The notes beneath the pieces were generated by a model. The model made no database searches. It was not told the origin of the DNA and was given only the letters and a program-made list of their open reading frames with translations. Of a stretch of 64,000 nucleotides of DNA, positions 45,955-54,398 are shown one piece after another. The DNA is from Paenibacillus wynnii. GTDB lineage: Bacteria > Bacillota > Bacilli > Paenibacillales > Paenibacillaceae. A program made the position numbers and the translations under genes. The DNA lies in the NCBI RefSeq assembly GCF_000757885.1, contig NZ_JQCR01000003.1, positions 620,001 to 684,000 of the forward strand, written 5' to 3'. Position 1 is the first letter of the stretch. Each line of letters starts with the position of its first letter.

Positions 45955-45999
45955 AAAAAGCAGGCAGCCTCCTATAAACCGGAGGCTGCCTGCTTTTTT
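45955..45999 (+). terminator. rho-independent terminator
   Basis: AAGCAGGCAGCCTCC and GGAGGCTGCCTGCTT form a perfect 15-bp stem with TTTTT behind. Confidence 0.92.
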
Positions 46000-46045
46000 A
46001 ACTTTTAATGTGTACAAGGTTTTCACTTAAGTATGTAGTGGCCAA

Positions 46046-46174
46046 TTATCTCATTTTAGCGAAAAAGCTGCGAAGTGCCCAACGGCGTTCCTGCCGTTTC
46101 TTATATTTGGAGAGTGAGCGATAAATGCCTGTGGATTCTACGAAAGACCGTTTTGCATCAACTTCTCTGCCTAA
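46046..46174 (-). pseudogene. 3' fragment of a TPR-protein gene
   Basis: On the minus strand this encodes LGREVDAKRSFVESTGIYR and on to RSFFAKMR plus stop, about 42 residues in frame. It aligns without gaps to the C terminus of the TPR protein at 50122-50796 (LGREEDAKRAFAESTSIYR to RSFFAKMR), with about 36 of 42 residues identical; DNA identity is about 80%. Homology ends at CCTAA near 46172. No start codon or upstream domain remains. The nucleotide difference is too large for a recent local duplication, so it is more likely the end of a homologous gene from a related strain. Confidence 0.8.
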
Positions 46175-46197
46175 AAATCAAAAAAATTAAATTATTA

Positions 46198-46226
46198 TTG
46201 ACACTTTGCCTAAATTTAAATATATT
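46198..46226 (+). promoter_or_regulatory. sigma-A promoter of the metal ABC operon
   Basis: TTGACA and TATATT with a 17-nt spacer. The predicted transcript would start at about 46233, immediately before the palindrome at 46237. Confidence 0.7.
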
Positions 46227-46236
46227 GATTCTAAGA

Positions 46237-46264
46237 ATAAATGTTTCCCTTAGGAAACATTTAT
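46237..46264 (+). promoter_or_regulatory. MntR-like operator palindrome
   Basis: Perfect 12-bp inverted repeat, ATAAATGTTTCC and GGAAACATTTAT, with CTTA in the centre. The core GTTTCC-4-GGAAAC resembles the Bacillus MntR box (TTTGCCTTAAGGAAAC). It overlaps the predicted transcription start, so binding would block expression when manganese is plentiful. Confidence 0.65.
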
Positions 46265-46355
46265 GTATGATTACATCATTGTTTCTTGGGGTAAACAAAA
46301 GGAGTCGATGAAAGTAAAGCTATATAAGAACTCATAGGAGATAAGGAGTTTTGTT

Positions 46356-47102
46356 ATGATCGAGATTAAAGACTTAAATGTTGATTATTTCGGTAATTCT
46401 GCACTGGAAGATGTAAGTATAGAAATACCCTTTGGACATATCGTTGGTATTATTGGGCCGAACGGTGCTGGTAAATCTACTCTCATTAAGGCGTTGTTAG
46501 AAGTCATAAAAAAAAGAACCGGAACGATTATGGTCGAGGGAAGAAGTATTTCTGAGTTTAAACGGAAGATTGCATATGTACCTCAAAAAAATGATATTGA
46601 CCTTTCTTTTCCAATAACAGTGAAAGATACAGTGCTGACTGGAACGTACCCAAACTTGAGACTTTTCCAGCGTCCCGGAAAAAAAGAGCGGGAAAGGGTC
46701 GAGCATTGTATGGCAATGGTGGATATAAGTGACCTTGCCAATAAACAAATCAGTAATTTATCCGGGGGACAGCTTCAAAGGGTCTTCATTGCCAGGGCAC
46801 TAGCACAACAAGCCCATGTATTTTTCTTGGATGAACCTTTTGTCGGCATTGATCTGGTCAGTGAGAAAATTATAGTAGATCTGCTGAAGCAACTTCGCGA
46901 AGAAGGGAAAACGATACTAGTCGTTCATCATGATTTGCATGAGGTCGAGGAATATTTTGACAAAATAATTATCCTCAATAAAAAAATGATTGCTTTTGGT
47001 GATGTTAAAGACACTTTTACAACTGAGAATATTCGCCGTGCCTATGGGTCCTCCTTAGGAAATGTGATTATCAAAGGGATGGGAGGGGGGGATAATGATT
47101 GA
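46356..47102 (+). CDS. mntB: manganese-type metal ABC transporter ATPase
   Basis: A 248-aa ATPase: Walker A GPNGAGKS at 34-41, signature LSGGQLQRVFIARAL, Walker B VFFLDEPFVGID, H-loop VVHHDL. The YVPQKNDIDLSFPITVKDTVLTG segment is typical of the Mn/Zn/Fe ABC group. ATAAGGAGTTTTGTT precedes the ATG. It overlaps the permease gene by 8 nt. Base composition is visibly more AT-rich than in neighbours, in keeping with acquisition. Confidence 0.85.
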   Translation: MIEIKDLNVDYFGNSALEDVSIEIPFGHIVGIIGPNGAGKSTLIKALLEVIKKRTGTIMVEGRSISEFKRKIAYVPQKNDIDLSFPITVKDTVLTGTYPNLRLFQRPGKKERERVEHCMAMVDISDLANKQISNLSGGQLQRVFIARALAQQAHVFFLDEPFVGIDLVSEKIIVDLLKQLREEGKTILVVHHDLHEVEEYFDKIIILNKKMIAFGDVKDTFTTENIRRAYGSSLGNVIIKGMGGGDND

Positions 47103-47931
47103 TTTTTTATCTGCCTTGCTGAACATTCCAGTCTATGCGCTAAATGCCGGAATATCTGCCATCATTCTTGGCATCGTTTCAGGAGCGTTAGGAAGTTTTA
47201 TTGTACTAAGAAAGATGTCGTTGATGGGAGATGCCTTATCTCACGCTGTACTGCCTGGTGTGGCGTTATCTTATATCTTAGGGATTAATATCCTTCTGGG
47301 AGCCTCACTGTTTGGTCTTTTAGCCGCAATTCTCATTCAATTTATAACAAGCCGCAGCAATATTAAAAGCGATACCTCCATCGGAATTATTCTCAGCTCA
47401 TTTTTTGCACTTGGCATTGTCCTGATCACCTATGCCAAAAGCGGACTTGATCTAACACATATTTTGTTTGGTAACATTCTAGCCATCCCACAGTCTGAGT
47501 TAACGAGATCGTTTATGATTATGATTGTTGTTATCGTGATAATTATATTGTTATACAAGGAACTATTAATCAGTTCGTTTGATCCGATTGTCTCAAAGGC
47601 ATATGGTTTAAGAACGGGTTTCTATCATTATCTATTGATGATGCTTCTATCTGTGGTCACCGTATCTTCATTGTCTCAGGTAGGGATTGTACTTGTGATC
47701 GCAATGCTGGTTATTCCGGCAGCCACATCCTATTTGTGGACGAATAAATTATCCCACATGATTTATTTAGCCTCGGCGGTTGGTGCTCTTTCAGGAATAG
47801 TAGGGGTGTTTGTGAGCTTTAGGTTTAATTTGCCGACAAGTGCTACGATCGTCTTGGTAGGAGTAAGCATGTTTAGTATCTCATTTATACTCTCACCTAA
47901 AAATAATTTTCTAAGGAAAGGGCTGAAATAG
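47095..47931 (+). CDS. mntC: manganese-type metal ABC transporter permease
   Basis: A 278-aa ABC-3 family permease with about eight membrane helices (LRKMSLMGDALSHAVLPGVAL; ILLGASLFGLLAAILIQF; VVTVSSLSQVGIVLVIAMLVIPAATSYL). It forms the metal channel with the ATPase upstream, whose stop lies inside this gene. AGGGGGGGATA provides the ribosome binding site. The next gene begins next to its stop codon. Confidence 0.86.
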   Translation: MIDFLSALLNIPVYALNAGISAIILGIVSGALGSFIVLRKMSLMGDALSHAVLPGVALSYILGINILLGASLFGLLAAILIQFITSRSNIKSDTSIGIILSSFFALGIVLITYAKSGLDLTHILFGNILAIPQSELTRSFMIMIVVIVIIILLYKELLISSFDPIVSKAYGLRTGFYHYLLMMLLSVVTVSSLSQVGIVLVIAMLVIPAATSYLWTNKLSHMIYLASAVGALSGIVGVFVSFRFNLPTSATIVLVGVSMFSISFILSPKNNFLRKGLK

Positions 47932-47933
47932 TG

Positions 47934-48854
47934 ATGAAGAAAATAAAAATATTATCTTTGACAATGTTTATGTTGCTACTAGCCGCGTGTTCAAATGTTG
48001 GTGAAAAGGAAGCCGATAATGATAAGTTGAAAATTGTTGCAACGTACTCCATTATCGCTGATATGACAGAAAATATTGTAGGGGATAAAGCTGAAGTATA
48101 CAGTATGGTGCCCATCGGAACGGACCCTCATATGTATGATCCGTTACCCTCGGATACAAAAAAAGTATCAGGCGCAGATTTAGTTTTCTATAACGGATTG
48201 AACCTTGAAACGGGTAAGGGATGGTTTCAGGACCTTCTCGAAGTGACCAATAAAAAAGATGTTGCATTTGCTGTTTCAGAAGAAGTAACACCCATCTATT
48301 TAAGCGATAAAGGGAAAGAAACTCAGGAAGATCCCCATGCTTGGCTGGATATTCAGAATTCAATTAAATATGTAGATATTATCACACAGCGTGTAATTGA
48401 AAAAGATCCGGACAACAGAGAGTTTTATCTAAAAAATCAAACTCAATATGTTAAACAGCTTGAGGAAATGGATCAATATGCAAAAAAAGCTGTAGAAGAA
48501 ATCCCACAAGAGAAACGTATTCTTGTTACAAGCGAGGGGGCTTTCAAATATTTTTCAAACGCCTATGGATTTAAATCAGCTTTTATCTGGGAGATCAATA
48601 CAGATAGCCAAGGAACGCCGGAACAAATGAAAAAAATTATTAAAATCATTAATGATAATCATGTACCTGCTTTATTCTTAGAAACAAGCGTTAATCCGAA
48701 AACAATGGATACCATCTCAAATGAAACAGGGGTACCGATTTATTCAAAAATATTTACCGATTCTTTAGCTAAAAAAGGTGAAGAAGGGGACACTTACCTT
48801 AAGATGATTAAATGGAATATTGATAAAGTCATAGAAGGATTATCCCAGAAATAA
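47934..48854 (+). CDS. mntA: manganese-binding lipoprotein (PsaA/MntA-like)
   Basis: A 306-aa cluster A-I solute-binding lipoprotein, lipobox LAACSN (Cys19). The four metal ligands of the PsaA type can be placed: His66 (GTDPHMYDP), His135 (DPHAWLD), Glu201 (TSEGAFKYF) and Asp276 (IFTDSLAKKG). IWEINTDSQGTPEQM matches Mn-type proteins, and the His-rich loop of zinc-type ZnuA is absent. The ATG at 47934 is preferred over the GTG at 47931. Last gene of the operon. Manganese is likely; iron or zinc cannot be fully excluded. Confidence 0.86.
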   Translation: MKKIKILSLTMFMLLLAACSNVGEKEADNDKLKIVATYSIIADMTENIVGDKAEVYSMVPIGTDPHMYDPLPSDTKKVSGADLVFYNGLNLETGKGWFQDLLEVTNKKDVAFAVSEEVTPIYLSDKGKETQEDPHAWLDIQNSIKYVDIITQRVIEKDPDNREFYLKNQTQYVKQLEEMDQYAKKAVEEIPQEKRILVTSEGAFKYFSNAYGFKSAFIWEINTDSQGTPEQMKKIIKIINDNHVPALFLETSVNPKTMDTISNETGVPIYSKIFTDSLAKKGEEGDTYLKMIKWNIDKVIEGLSQK

Positions 48855-48888
48855 ATGAGTGAACTTAATTCTTATGGTTTATGAAGTC

Positions 48889-49695
48889 GGGGCTGTCCCA
48901 AAAGAAGATATTTTTCACGTATGAGAGAGCCTTTTACACTTCAAATCTGTAAAAGCTAAAAAACTTTCTTTGCTTCCATACCCTGCATCGGCGATGACCG
49001 TTCCAGGTAGTCTTCCCAGTGTCCGTTTCGCCTTCTCAAAATGAGGTTCCAGACACCGTGTATCTGTAGGTCTTTGATGAACACTGTAGGCTAAAATAAA
49101 CTGATTTTCCGTCCCGATCTGTACAAATATTCTCCCGTACCGCTTTGGCAATTTGGCGAGACGAATAAATTCGCTGGGTGTAAGCGTAGATAATGACTTT
49201 GGTGAGCATTTTAGGGTGGTAGCTGTCACGACCGCCGCCGGGATAGGCAGCGTCAAAGATGGTGTCGTCCAACCGATTGACGGCTGAGCTAACGACACGA
49301 ACGAGGTGGTTTTCCGGGCAGTCTTCTTCCAGATCCATTGGCAAGCAAAGTTTGTCCATGGTATATTGAATGTACAAAGAAATCGCTCCTTTTGAATGGT
49401 TGGGTGGTACCTCCATTTTGCCAAAAGGGCGATTTCTTTTTGCGATTTTTAAGAGAATTGTAGAAACTTTTTCTGCTCAAAGCAGCGGAGAGAACGGACT
49501 GATTGTGGAAAAGCGGCAGCGTTCGCCTTTGTGTCCGGATTTTCACCACTAAGCAGAATAAATAAAGTCTGGACACAACAGCGATTGGAACAACAGTCCG
49601 TTCGCGGAGCGTCCTCACCCCAATTAACGTTGATCTTACTCCAAAATAACAAGCGGTGTCCCAGCAGCCATTTGTATGGCTTTTGGTACAGCCCC
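48889..49695 (-). mobile_element. decayed IS1182-family element, copy 1
   Basis: An 807-bp remnant bounded by GGGGCTGTCCCAAAAG on the left and the complement of GGGGCTGTACCAAAAG on the right (imperfect terminal inverted repeats). On the minus strand it holds a transposase N-terminal piece (ENHLVRVVSSAVNRLDD; SYHPKMLTKVIIYAYTQRIYSSRQIAKAV) and, in another frame, a piece from the DDE domain (QFILAYSVHQRPTDTRCL; VIADAGYGSKESF). The middle of the gene is deleted. About 250 bp of leader beside the right end are conserved with copy 2. It cannot encode active transposase. Confidence 0.8.
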
Positions 49696-49785
49696 ATTTT
49701 TTTCTAGGTCTGCCCGTTTGACTAACGTTTGTAAAAATATTCTCCTAAGGGGTAGTAAAGGGTAAGGAAGGAGGAGGCGGTATTC

Positions 49786-50109
49786 ATGCCTTCAACTAAA
49801 AACCGGATTACCGAAGGTTCAGCGACAGGTTTCTCGCTGCACAAAACTTGCAAGGATATTGTCAAGCCTGTCATGGATCTGGACCGCAAGCTAAAGAGGG
49901 AATCAAGAAAAATTTGCGAGGCATTCGCTCGTTAGGGAAGAAGATCCAGTCCGATGATTCCTAAGAGGCCGCCATTGCCAAAGACTACCTGGCTGCGGTG
50001 CACGCCGTTTTACTCGAAGATGGGAATACCGACTTCTCGAAGGCACCAAACGCCTCCGCCGAGATCCTAACCGTTATTTACAGCGTCTCGAAAGCCGTGT
50101 TTGTTTGTT
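49786..50109 (+). pseudogene. broken gene of unknown function
   Basis: GGAAGGAGGAGGCGG is a strong ribosome binding site before the ATG at 49786, but the frame (MPSTKNRITEGSATGFSLHK...) stops at about 49935. A second frame continues from about 49890 (GIKKNLRGIRSLGKKIQSDDS), has a stop, then reads EAAIAKDYLAAVHAVLLEDG to a stop at about 50109. This fits one ancestral ~110-codon gene with a frameshift and a nonsense change. The protein is not recognised. Confidence 0.5.
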
Positions 50110-50121
50110 AATTGGGCAGAC

Positions 50122-50796
50122 TTATCTCATCTTAGCGAAAAAGCTGCGCAGCGCCCAGCGTCGTTCTTGCCGCTTCTTATATTTAGGAAGGGAGCGATAA
50201 ATGGATGTGGATTCCGCGAAGGCCCGTTTGGCGTCTTCTTCTCGGCCTAAGGCTCTGTACATGGATCCGGCTAAATAATAGGCCTCACTAGATGAGGTAT
50301 GGATCTCCTGAAATTGACTTACATAATATAGAGCTTTGTCGCGGTCTGTATTACGGTAAGCTTCGGCCAGCCGGAGATAAGGTTGCCCGTATTGGGCTTT
50401 ACGGTTAATCTCTAACCCTTGAAGCATCAGGGTTTCTCCTTCTTCCATATGCCTGAGCTTCAGATTCACAAGTCCTAATTCTACCCAAAATTCTGCAGAT
50501 TGCTCAAAGCGGGCTTGAATTTGCAGGAATAAATCTTTGGCTTCTGAATAACGCTTTCGGTCTGACAAATGCCGGGCAAGCTCATACTTGGAAGATACAT
50601 CATTGGGATTCAATGAGATTGTCGTCCGCAGCTTGGAGATTTGACGCGCTCTGCGGAAAGGCTTCGTAACGTTGGGGAAGATCCCGACATACCTGCGATC
50701 CAGAAGATATACAATAACCAGAAGGATCAGTATAGCGAGAAAGGGATTCCCGACTAATCTGCTTAACAAGATATAACCTATAAATAATTTAAACAT
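50122..50796 (-). CDS. TPR-repeat membrane protein
   Basis: About 224 aa. Two short hydrophobic segments at the N terminus (FKLFIGYILLSRL and PFLAILILLVIVYLL) are followed by TPR-like helical repeats (SSKYELARHLSDRKRYSEAKDLF; AEFWVELGLVNLKLRHMEEGETL; PYLRLAEAYRNTDRDKAL; AYYLAGSMYRALGREEDAKRAF) and a very basic tail KYKKRQERRWALRSFFAKMR. The ATG at 50796 follows GGAGGGAAATC. It probably mediates protein contacts at the membrane. A diverged copy of its 3' end lies at 46046-46174, on the far side of the metal operon. Confidence 0.78.
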   Translation of the reverse strand: MFKLFIGYILLSRLVGNPFLAILILLVIVYLLDRRYVGIFPNVTKPFRRARQISKLRTTISLNPNDVSSKYELARHLSDRKRYSEAKDLFLQIQARFEQSAEFWVELGLVNLKLRHMEEGETLMLQGLEINRKAQYGQPYLRLAEAYRNTDRDKALYYVSQFQEIHTSSSEAYYLAGSMYRALGREEDAKRAFAESTSIYRSLPKYKKRQERRWALRSFFAKMR

Positions 50797-50990
50797 GATT
50801 TCCCTCCATTGTATTGATGTACCCGTGATTTTAGTTAGCAAAATCGCCGCTGTAACAGGGTAATTATACCATATAAGCTAACCAACTGGATCGTGGATTT
50901 CTTCCAAAAATTATACATACAAAGGGATGTGGTGAATGCTATAATTAGCCGATTTCAATAAAATATGTTGTTCTTATAAGGAGAAGACTT

Positions 50991-51171
50991 ATGAAAAAGT
51001 TGATTTCTGCATGTGTCCTCAGCTTGGTCTTACTCGTACAACCGGGTGTCCAGTCACATCATCTTCTACGGAGATCATGAGACAGGTAATATTATTCATA
51101 TGAGCAAGTTGGAAGACGGCTCTTGGAAAAATATAATTTACAGACAAGTGATTCCAATGAAAGAAGGATGA
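50991..51171 (+). pseudogene. relic of a small secreted-protein gene
   Basis: AAGGAGAAGACTT precedes an ATG that opens a good signal peptide (KKLISACVLSLVLLVQPGVQS), but the frame ends soon after. The neighbouring frame continues HIIFYGDHETGNIIHMSKLE to a stop at 51171. A deletion or frameshift near 51045 has joined the signal peptide to a C-terminal end. Confidence 0.5.
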
Positions 51172-51175
51172 GTTA

Positions 51176-52177
51176 ATGGAGCCAAATACAACAGAAATTA
51201 GTATGCGTCCCTTGGGACAATCATCGCTGTCCGTCTCACCGCTTGGGTTGGGCTGCTGGCAATTCAGCAGAGGAAGCGGTCTGATTGGAAAGTACTGGAG
51301 CAATCTAAATGAAGGAGAAATTCTGGATATTGTAAGAGTTAGCTTAGAAGGAGGGATGAACTGGGTCGATACGGCAGAGATCTACGGGGGCGGCAAATCG
51401 GAACAGGCACTTGCCCAAGTACTGGATCAATTGCAAGCAGAGGGCAGTAACGGCAGCTTTACGCCATTGATTGCAACCAAATGGTGGCCTCTATTCCGTA
51501 CAGCTCAATCTATATCTTCCACTATAGAAGATCGTATCCGGTGTTTAGGGGGGCGAAGTATTGATCTGTATCAGATCCATCAGCCCTTTTCGTTATCCTC
51601 GATCGCAAATGAAATGAAAGCTATGGCGGGATTAGTGAAAGCAGGGAAAATTCGATATGTGGGAGTTAGTAATTATTCCGCTAAGCAAATGGTACAGGCA
51701 CATCAGATGTTACAACAATATGGTCTAACCCTGATTTCAAATCAAGTGAAGTACAATCTTCTGCATCGTAATATTGATCAGAACGGGATTATAGCTGCTG
51801 CTAAAGAACTGGGGATTTCCATCATTGCGTATTCTCCGCTGCAACAGGGAGTTCTTACAGGAAGATTCCATAACAACCCTGAGCAGATTCAGTCGCTTTC
51901 TCGTATTCGTCGAATGCAAAATGGAATGGACCCTAAGGGCATGGAAAGAACCAGACCCTTAATTGAAGCATTAACGACACTTGGAGAAAAGTATGATGTA
52001 ACAGCAGGTCAGATTGCACTGAATTGGCTTATTCATTATCACGGTAACACTGTAGTGGCCATACCGGGAGCATCCAAGGTTCGTCATGCCAGAGAAAATA
52101 TCGGGGCGATGACTTTCCAGCTTACCAGGGATGAACTGGATCATTTGAGTGATGTTTCGTGGGCAGCTTTAAAATAA
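51176..52177 (+). CDS. aldo/keto reductase
   Basis: A 333-aa NADPH-dependent oxidoreductase with a TIM-barrel fold. The catalytic tetrad can be placed at Asp65, Tyr70, Lys102 and His135 (NWVDTAEIYG, IATKWW, YQIHQPF). The cofactor region VVAIPGASKVRHARENIGAM is intact. AAAGAAGGATGAGTTA precedes the ATG, so its ribosome binding site lies in the end of the preceding relic. Substrate unknown. It is flanked on both sides by degraded DNA. Confidence 0.86.
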   Translation: MEPNTTEISMRPLGQSSLSVSPLGLGCWQFSRGSGLIGKYWSNLNEGEILDIVRVSLEGGMNWVDTAEIYGGGKSEQALAQVLDQLQAEGSNGSFTPLIATKWWPLFRTAQSISSTIEDRIRCLGGRSIDLYQIHQPFSLSSIANEMKAMAGLVKAGKIRYVGVSNYSAKQMVQAHQMLQQYGLTLISNQVKYNLLHRNIDQNGIIAAAKELGISIIAYSPLQQGVLTGRFHNNPEQIQSLSRIRRMQNGMDPKGMERTRPLIEALTTLGEKYDVTAGQIALNWLIHYHGNTVVAIPGASKVRHARENIGAMTFQLTRDELDHLSDVSWAALK

Positions 52178-52194
52178 ACAATGTTATTAATGAA

Positions 52195-52713
52195 GGAGCT
52201 GTCCCATAAGCCATGAAATGGCTGCTTGGGACACCCCTTGTTTTTGGAGTCGGATAAACGGTTGTGCTTGTGAGGACCCTCCGCGAACGGACTGTTGCTC
52301 CAATCGCTGTTGTGTCCAGATTATTTTAATCCCCCTTAGCGGTGAAAATCCGGACACAAAGGCGACCGCTACCGCTTTTCCGCAATCATTCCGTTCTCTC
52401 CGCTGGTTTCAGCGGAAAAATCATACTCAAAATCTTCATTGAAATCACAAAAAGAAATCGCCCTTTGGTAAAATGGCCAACTGAAGAACAACCGGGGATT
52501 CCGGCGTTTCCTGCTTCGAGGGTTGTCAAAAGTGACGCTCGAAGTCGGGTGGCTTTCGCTTGCCCATAACCTGCTAAAGCAGCCACTACGGATCAAAAAC
52601 GAAAACGAGCTAGTCTCCAATAACCCGGAGACTGGCTCGTTTTTTTACTATTACAGCTTCGATGTGTAAAAGGCTGTTTCATACGTAAAAATTATCTTCT
52701 TTTGGGACAGCCC
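52195..52713 (+). mobile_element. decayed IS1182-family element, copy 2
   Basis: A 519-bp remnant in the opposite orientation to copy 1. It begins GGAGCTGTCCCATAAGCCAT and ends with the complement of GGGCTGTCCCAAAAGAAG. The first ~285 bp match the leader of copy 1. Nearly all the transposase is deleted; what remains is its C terminus (NNRGFRRFLLRGLSKVTLEV and GWLSLAHNLLKQ), typical of IS1182 transposases. A terminator-like hairpin (52605-52646) follows inside the element. Confidence 0.78.
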
Positions 52714-52853
52714 TTAATTGTTATTCTAAATTTTTATCTAAAGCCAATTGAGAATAACTGTTTAGGATTGGAATGACCGGGGTAATTAAGAAATAAGAAA
52801 TTTCGGCATCTGCGTAAATTTACTGGAAAGATTACGGGAGGAGGTTGAAGTAA

Positions 52854-53012
52854 ATGAGTATGACAGTACATAATCTTATGGCTTTCAATCATCAGTTTTT
52901 TAGACCTCAGCCCGTGGTCAATCTAAAGCTAGAGAAATCCGATAAGACCACCCTAAGCTTTCAGGAAGTTCTGAATGAAAAAATGAGATCAAACCGTGCA
53001 CCAAGTAAATAG
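52854..53012 (+). CDS. small protein, 52 aa, unknown
   Basis: A short ORF with a strong ribosome binding site GGAGGAGGTTGAAGTAA before the ATG: MSMTVHNLMAFNHQFFRPQP, then LKLEKSDKTTLSFQEVLNEK and a basic end. It is followed 30 nt later by a hairpin terminator, so it looks like an independent gene. Not recognised. Confidence 0.6.
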   Translation: MSMTVHNLMAFNHQFFRPQPVVNLKLEKSDKTTLSFQEVLNEKMRSNRAPSK

Positions 53013-53040
53013 TAAGAACTTTCTAATAGGCTGACATGTG

Positions 53041-53091
53041 AAAAGCTGAATGCAAAGACCTTGGTTAGGGTCGATGCATTCGGCTTTTTGT
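53041..53091 (+). terminator. rho-independent terminator
   Basis: GCTGAATGCA pairs with TGCATTCGGC around a long loop, with TTTTTGTC behind. Confidence 0.7.
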
Positions 53092-53102
53092 CATTTTAGA
53101 AC

Positions 53103-53513
53103 TTAGGAATGAACAATATTAGTAGCGCCGAAGGAATTACCACTTGAATCGCTAAACCCGAAGCCCCCTAGACCTTTCGTATCGGGAAATAGATGTAGTG
53201 GGCTCACTTGGACTCCATTTTCGGCTAGGAAAGCATGAAAAGACTCTAGGTCAGGAACATAGAAATCAATAACACTATGGGTAATGCCAGTATGACTGCT
53301 TCTAAATGATAGACGCTCATTGTCACTGGTTTCTACCAGATAAAGAGTGGGATTACCCGGGGAATTCGTGGTTGAACAAGTAAGCATGGCTGTATGGTTT
53401 GTTTTTGTGAGGATAGTTGTGCCAAGATACTTTGAATACCAAGAAATAGACTCGTCCAAATCTGTAACGGGAATTTCAACGGTTGCCACACGAAGAATGT
53501 GTTTGTTGGTCAA
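53103..53513 (-). CDS. VOC family (glyoxalase/bleomycin-resistance fold) protein
   Basis: A 136-aa protein with two beta-alpha-beta-beta-beta modules: ATVEIPVTDLDESISWYSKYLG and a second half SVIDFYVPDLESFHAFLAENG ending in GFSDSSGNSFGA. Such proteins bind a metal and act as dioxygenases, isomerases or drug-binding proteins; which one is not clear. The TTG start has AGGAG about 12 nt upstream. Confidence 0.78.
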   Translation of the reverse strand: MTNKHILRVATVEIPVTDLDESISWYSKYLGTTILTKTNHTAMLTCSTTNSPGNPTLYLVETSDNERLSFRSSHTGITHSVIDFYVPDLESFHAFLAENGVQVSPLHLFPDTKGLGGFGFSDSSGNSFGATNIVHS

Positions 53514-53537
53514 AAGTCCATCACTCCTGTTCTTGAA

Positions 53538-53750
53538 TTAAGCTCTAACCTCATAGAATTCGCAGGTTCGGCGGGAATAATAGGCGAGATCGCTTACTCT
53601 GGACTGCATCACTACATCCGCATCAGTAAAACGTACGACAGTAGCATTGGAAACCACCATGTGATCATCCTGAAAGACTCGAACATGCAGTTTGCGATCC
53701 ATCGCCTCCTGTAACTCGGTATCTGTAATTATAGGGCGGTTAATAGGCAT
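53538..53750 (-). CDS. small conserved-looking protein, unknown
   Basis: A 70-aa protein with predicted beta strands (KLHVRVFQDDHMVVSNATVVRF; DADVVMQSRVSDLAYYSRRT). CAGAGGAGATTTCTAACCT on the minus strand gives the ATG a ribosome binding site. It lies 24 nt upstream of the VOC gene on the same strand and may be co-transcribed. Not recognised. Confidence 0.6.
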   Translation of the reverse strand: MPINRPIITDTELQEAMDRKLHVRVFQDDHMVVSNATVVRFTDADVVMQSRVSDLAYYSRRTCEFYEVRA

Positions 53751-53921
53751 AGGTTAGAAATCTCCTCTGATTAAGTTGTACAAATTTATAAATAGAAGTA
53801 ACAATAGTATACCTTTGGAGAAAAAGAAAACCAACCGTTAACCAAAAATCTATGGCGTACTTGCTGTGAAAACGGAATCACTTCTATACTGAAATTACTT
53901 TTAGTGGAGGAGGTGATCGAG

Positions 53922-54329
53922 TTGAACATAAAAAATAAGTTTGAGTACATTCCGAGAGTCCTACAGTGGGTTTTGAACATCGCTCTAATTGTGTTGGCGA
54001 TCATTCTCGTTACATTTCTAGGTAAGGAGACGTTGTATATCTTTGGCTTCATTAATGACGAGGGAGATTTAAGTAAGTTGGATTTACTGGAGGGTATACT
54101 AATTTATTTTTTGTATTTCGAGTTCATTGCCTTAATCATCAAATATTTCGAGGCAAGACATCATTTCCCACTCCGTTATTTTATCTATATTGGAATAACG
54201 GCGATTATTCGACTGATCATTATTGATCACGAGAATCCATTCGACACACTGATTTACGCAGTAGCGATTCTAGTACTGGTTGTTACATTGTATCTTGCCA
54301 ATTCACGACAGCTTAAACGGGATGATTAA
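53922..54329 (+). CDS. PsiE-family membrane protein
   Basis: About 135 aa with four membrane helices ([73 protein letters not shown]), matching phosphate-starvation-inducible PsiE proteins, including the [19 protein letters not shown] signature. The TTG at 53922 is chosen because GGAGGAGGTGAT lies just before it; the GTG at 53904 overlaps that site. Function in Firmicutes is unknown. Confidence 0.8.
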   Translation: MNIKNKFEYIPRVLQWVLNIALIVLAIILVTFLGKETLYIFGFINDEGDLSKLDLLEGILIYFLYFEFIALIIKYFEARHHFPLRYFIYIGITAIIRLIIIDHENPFDTLIYAVAILVLVVTLYLANSRQLKRDD

Positions 54330-54350
54330 CAAGCTTTTATCGTCAAAATA

Positions 54351-54397
54351 GAGTTGTTCCAACAGCTATTTATGGGCTGTTGGGGCAACTCTTTTTA
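54351..54397 (+). terminator. rho-independent terminator after psiE-like gene
   Basis: GAGTTG..CCAACAGC pairs with GCTGTTGG..CAACTC, followed by TTTTT. Confidence 0.88.
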
Positions 54398-54398
54398 A

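Noticed and set aside
46200..46355. Riboswitch (for example a Mn-sensing yybP-ykoY type) before the metal operon
   Set aside because: No conserved riboswitch core is visible; the leader is short and the palindrome fits a protein operator better.
49289..49697. Minus-strand ORFs of 82-109 aa as separate genes
   Set aside because: They translate the non-coding leader of the decayed IS1182-type element in mixed frames.
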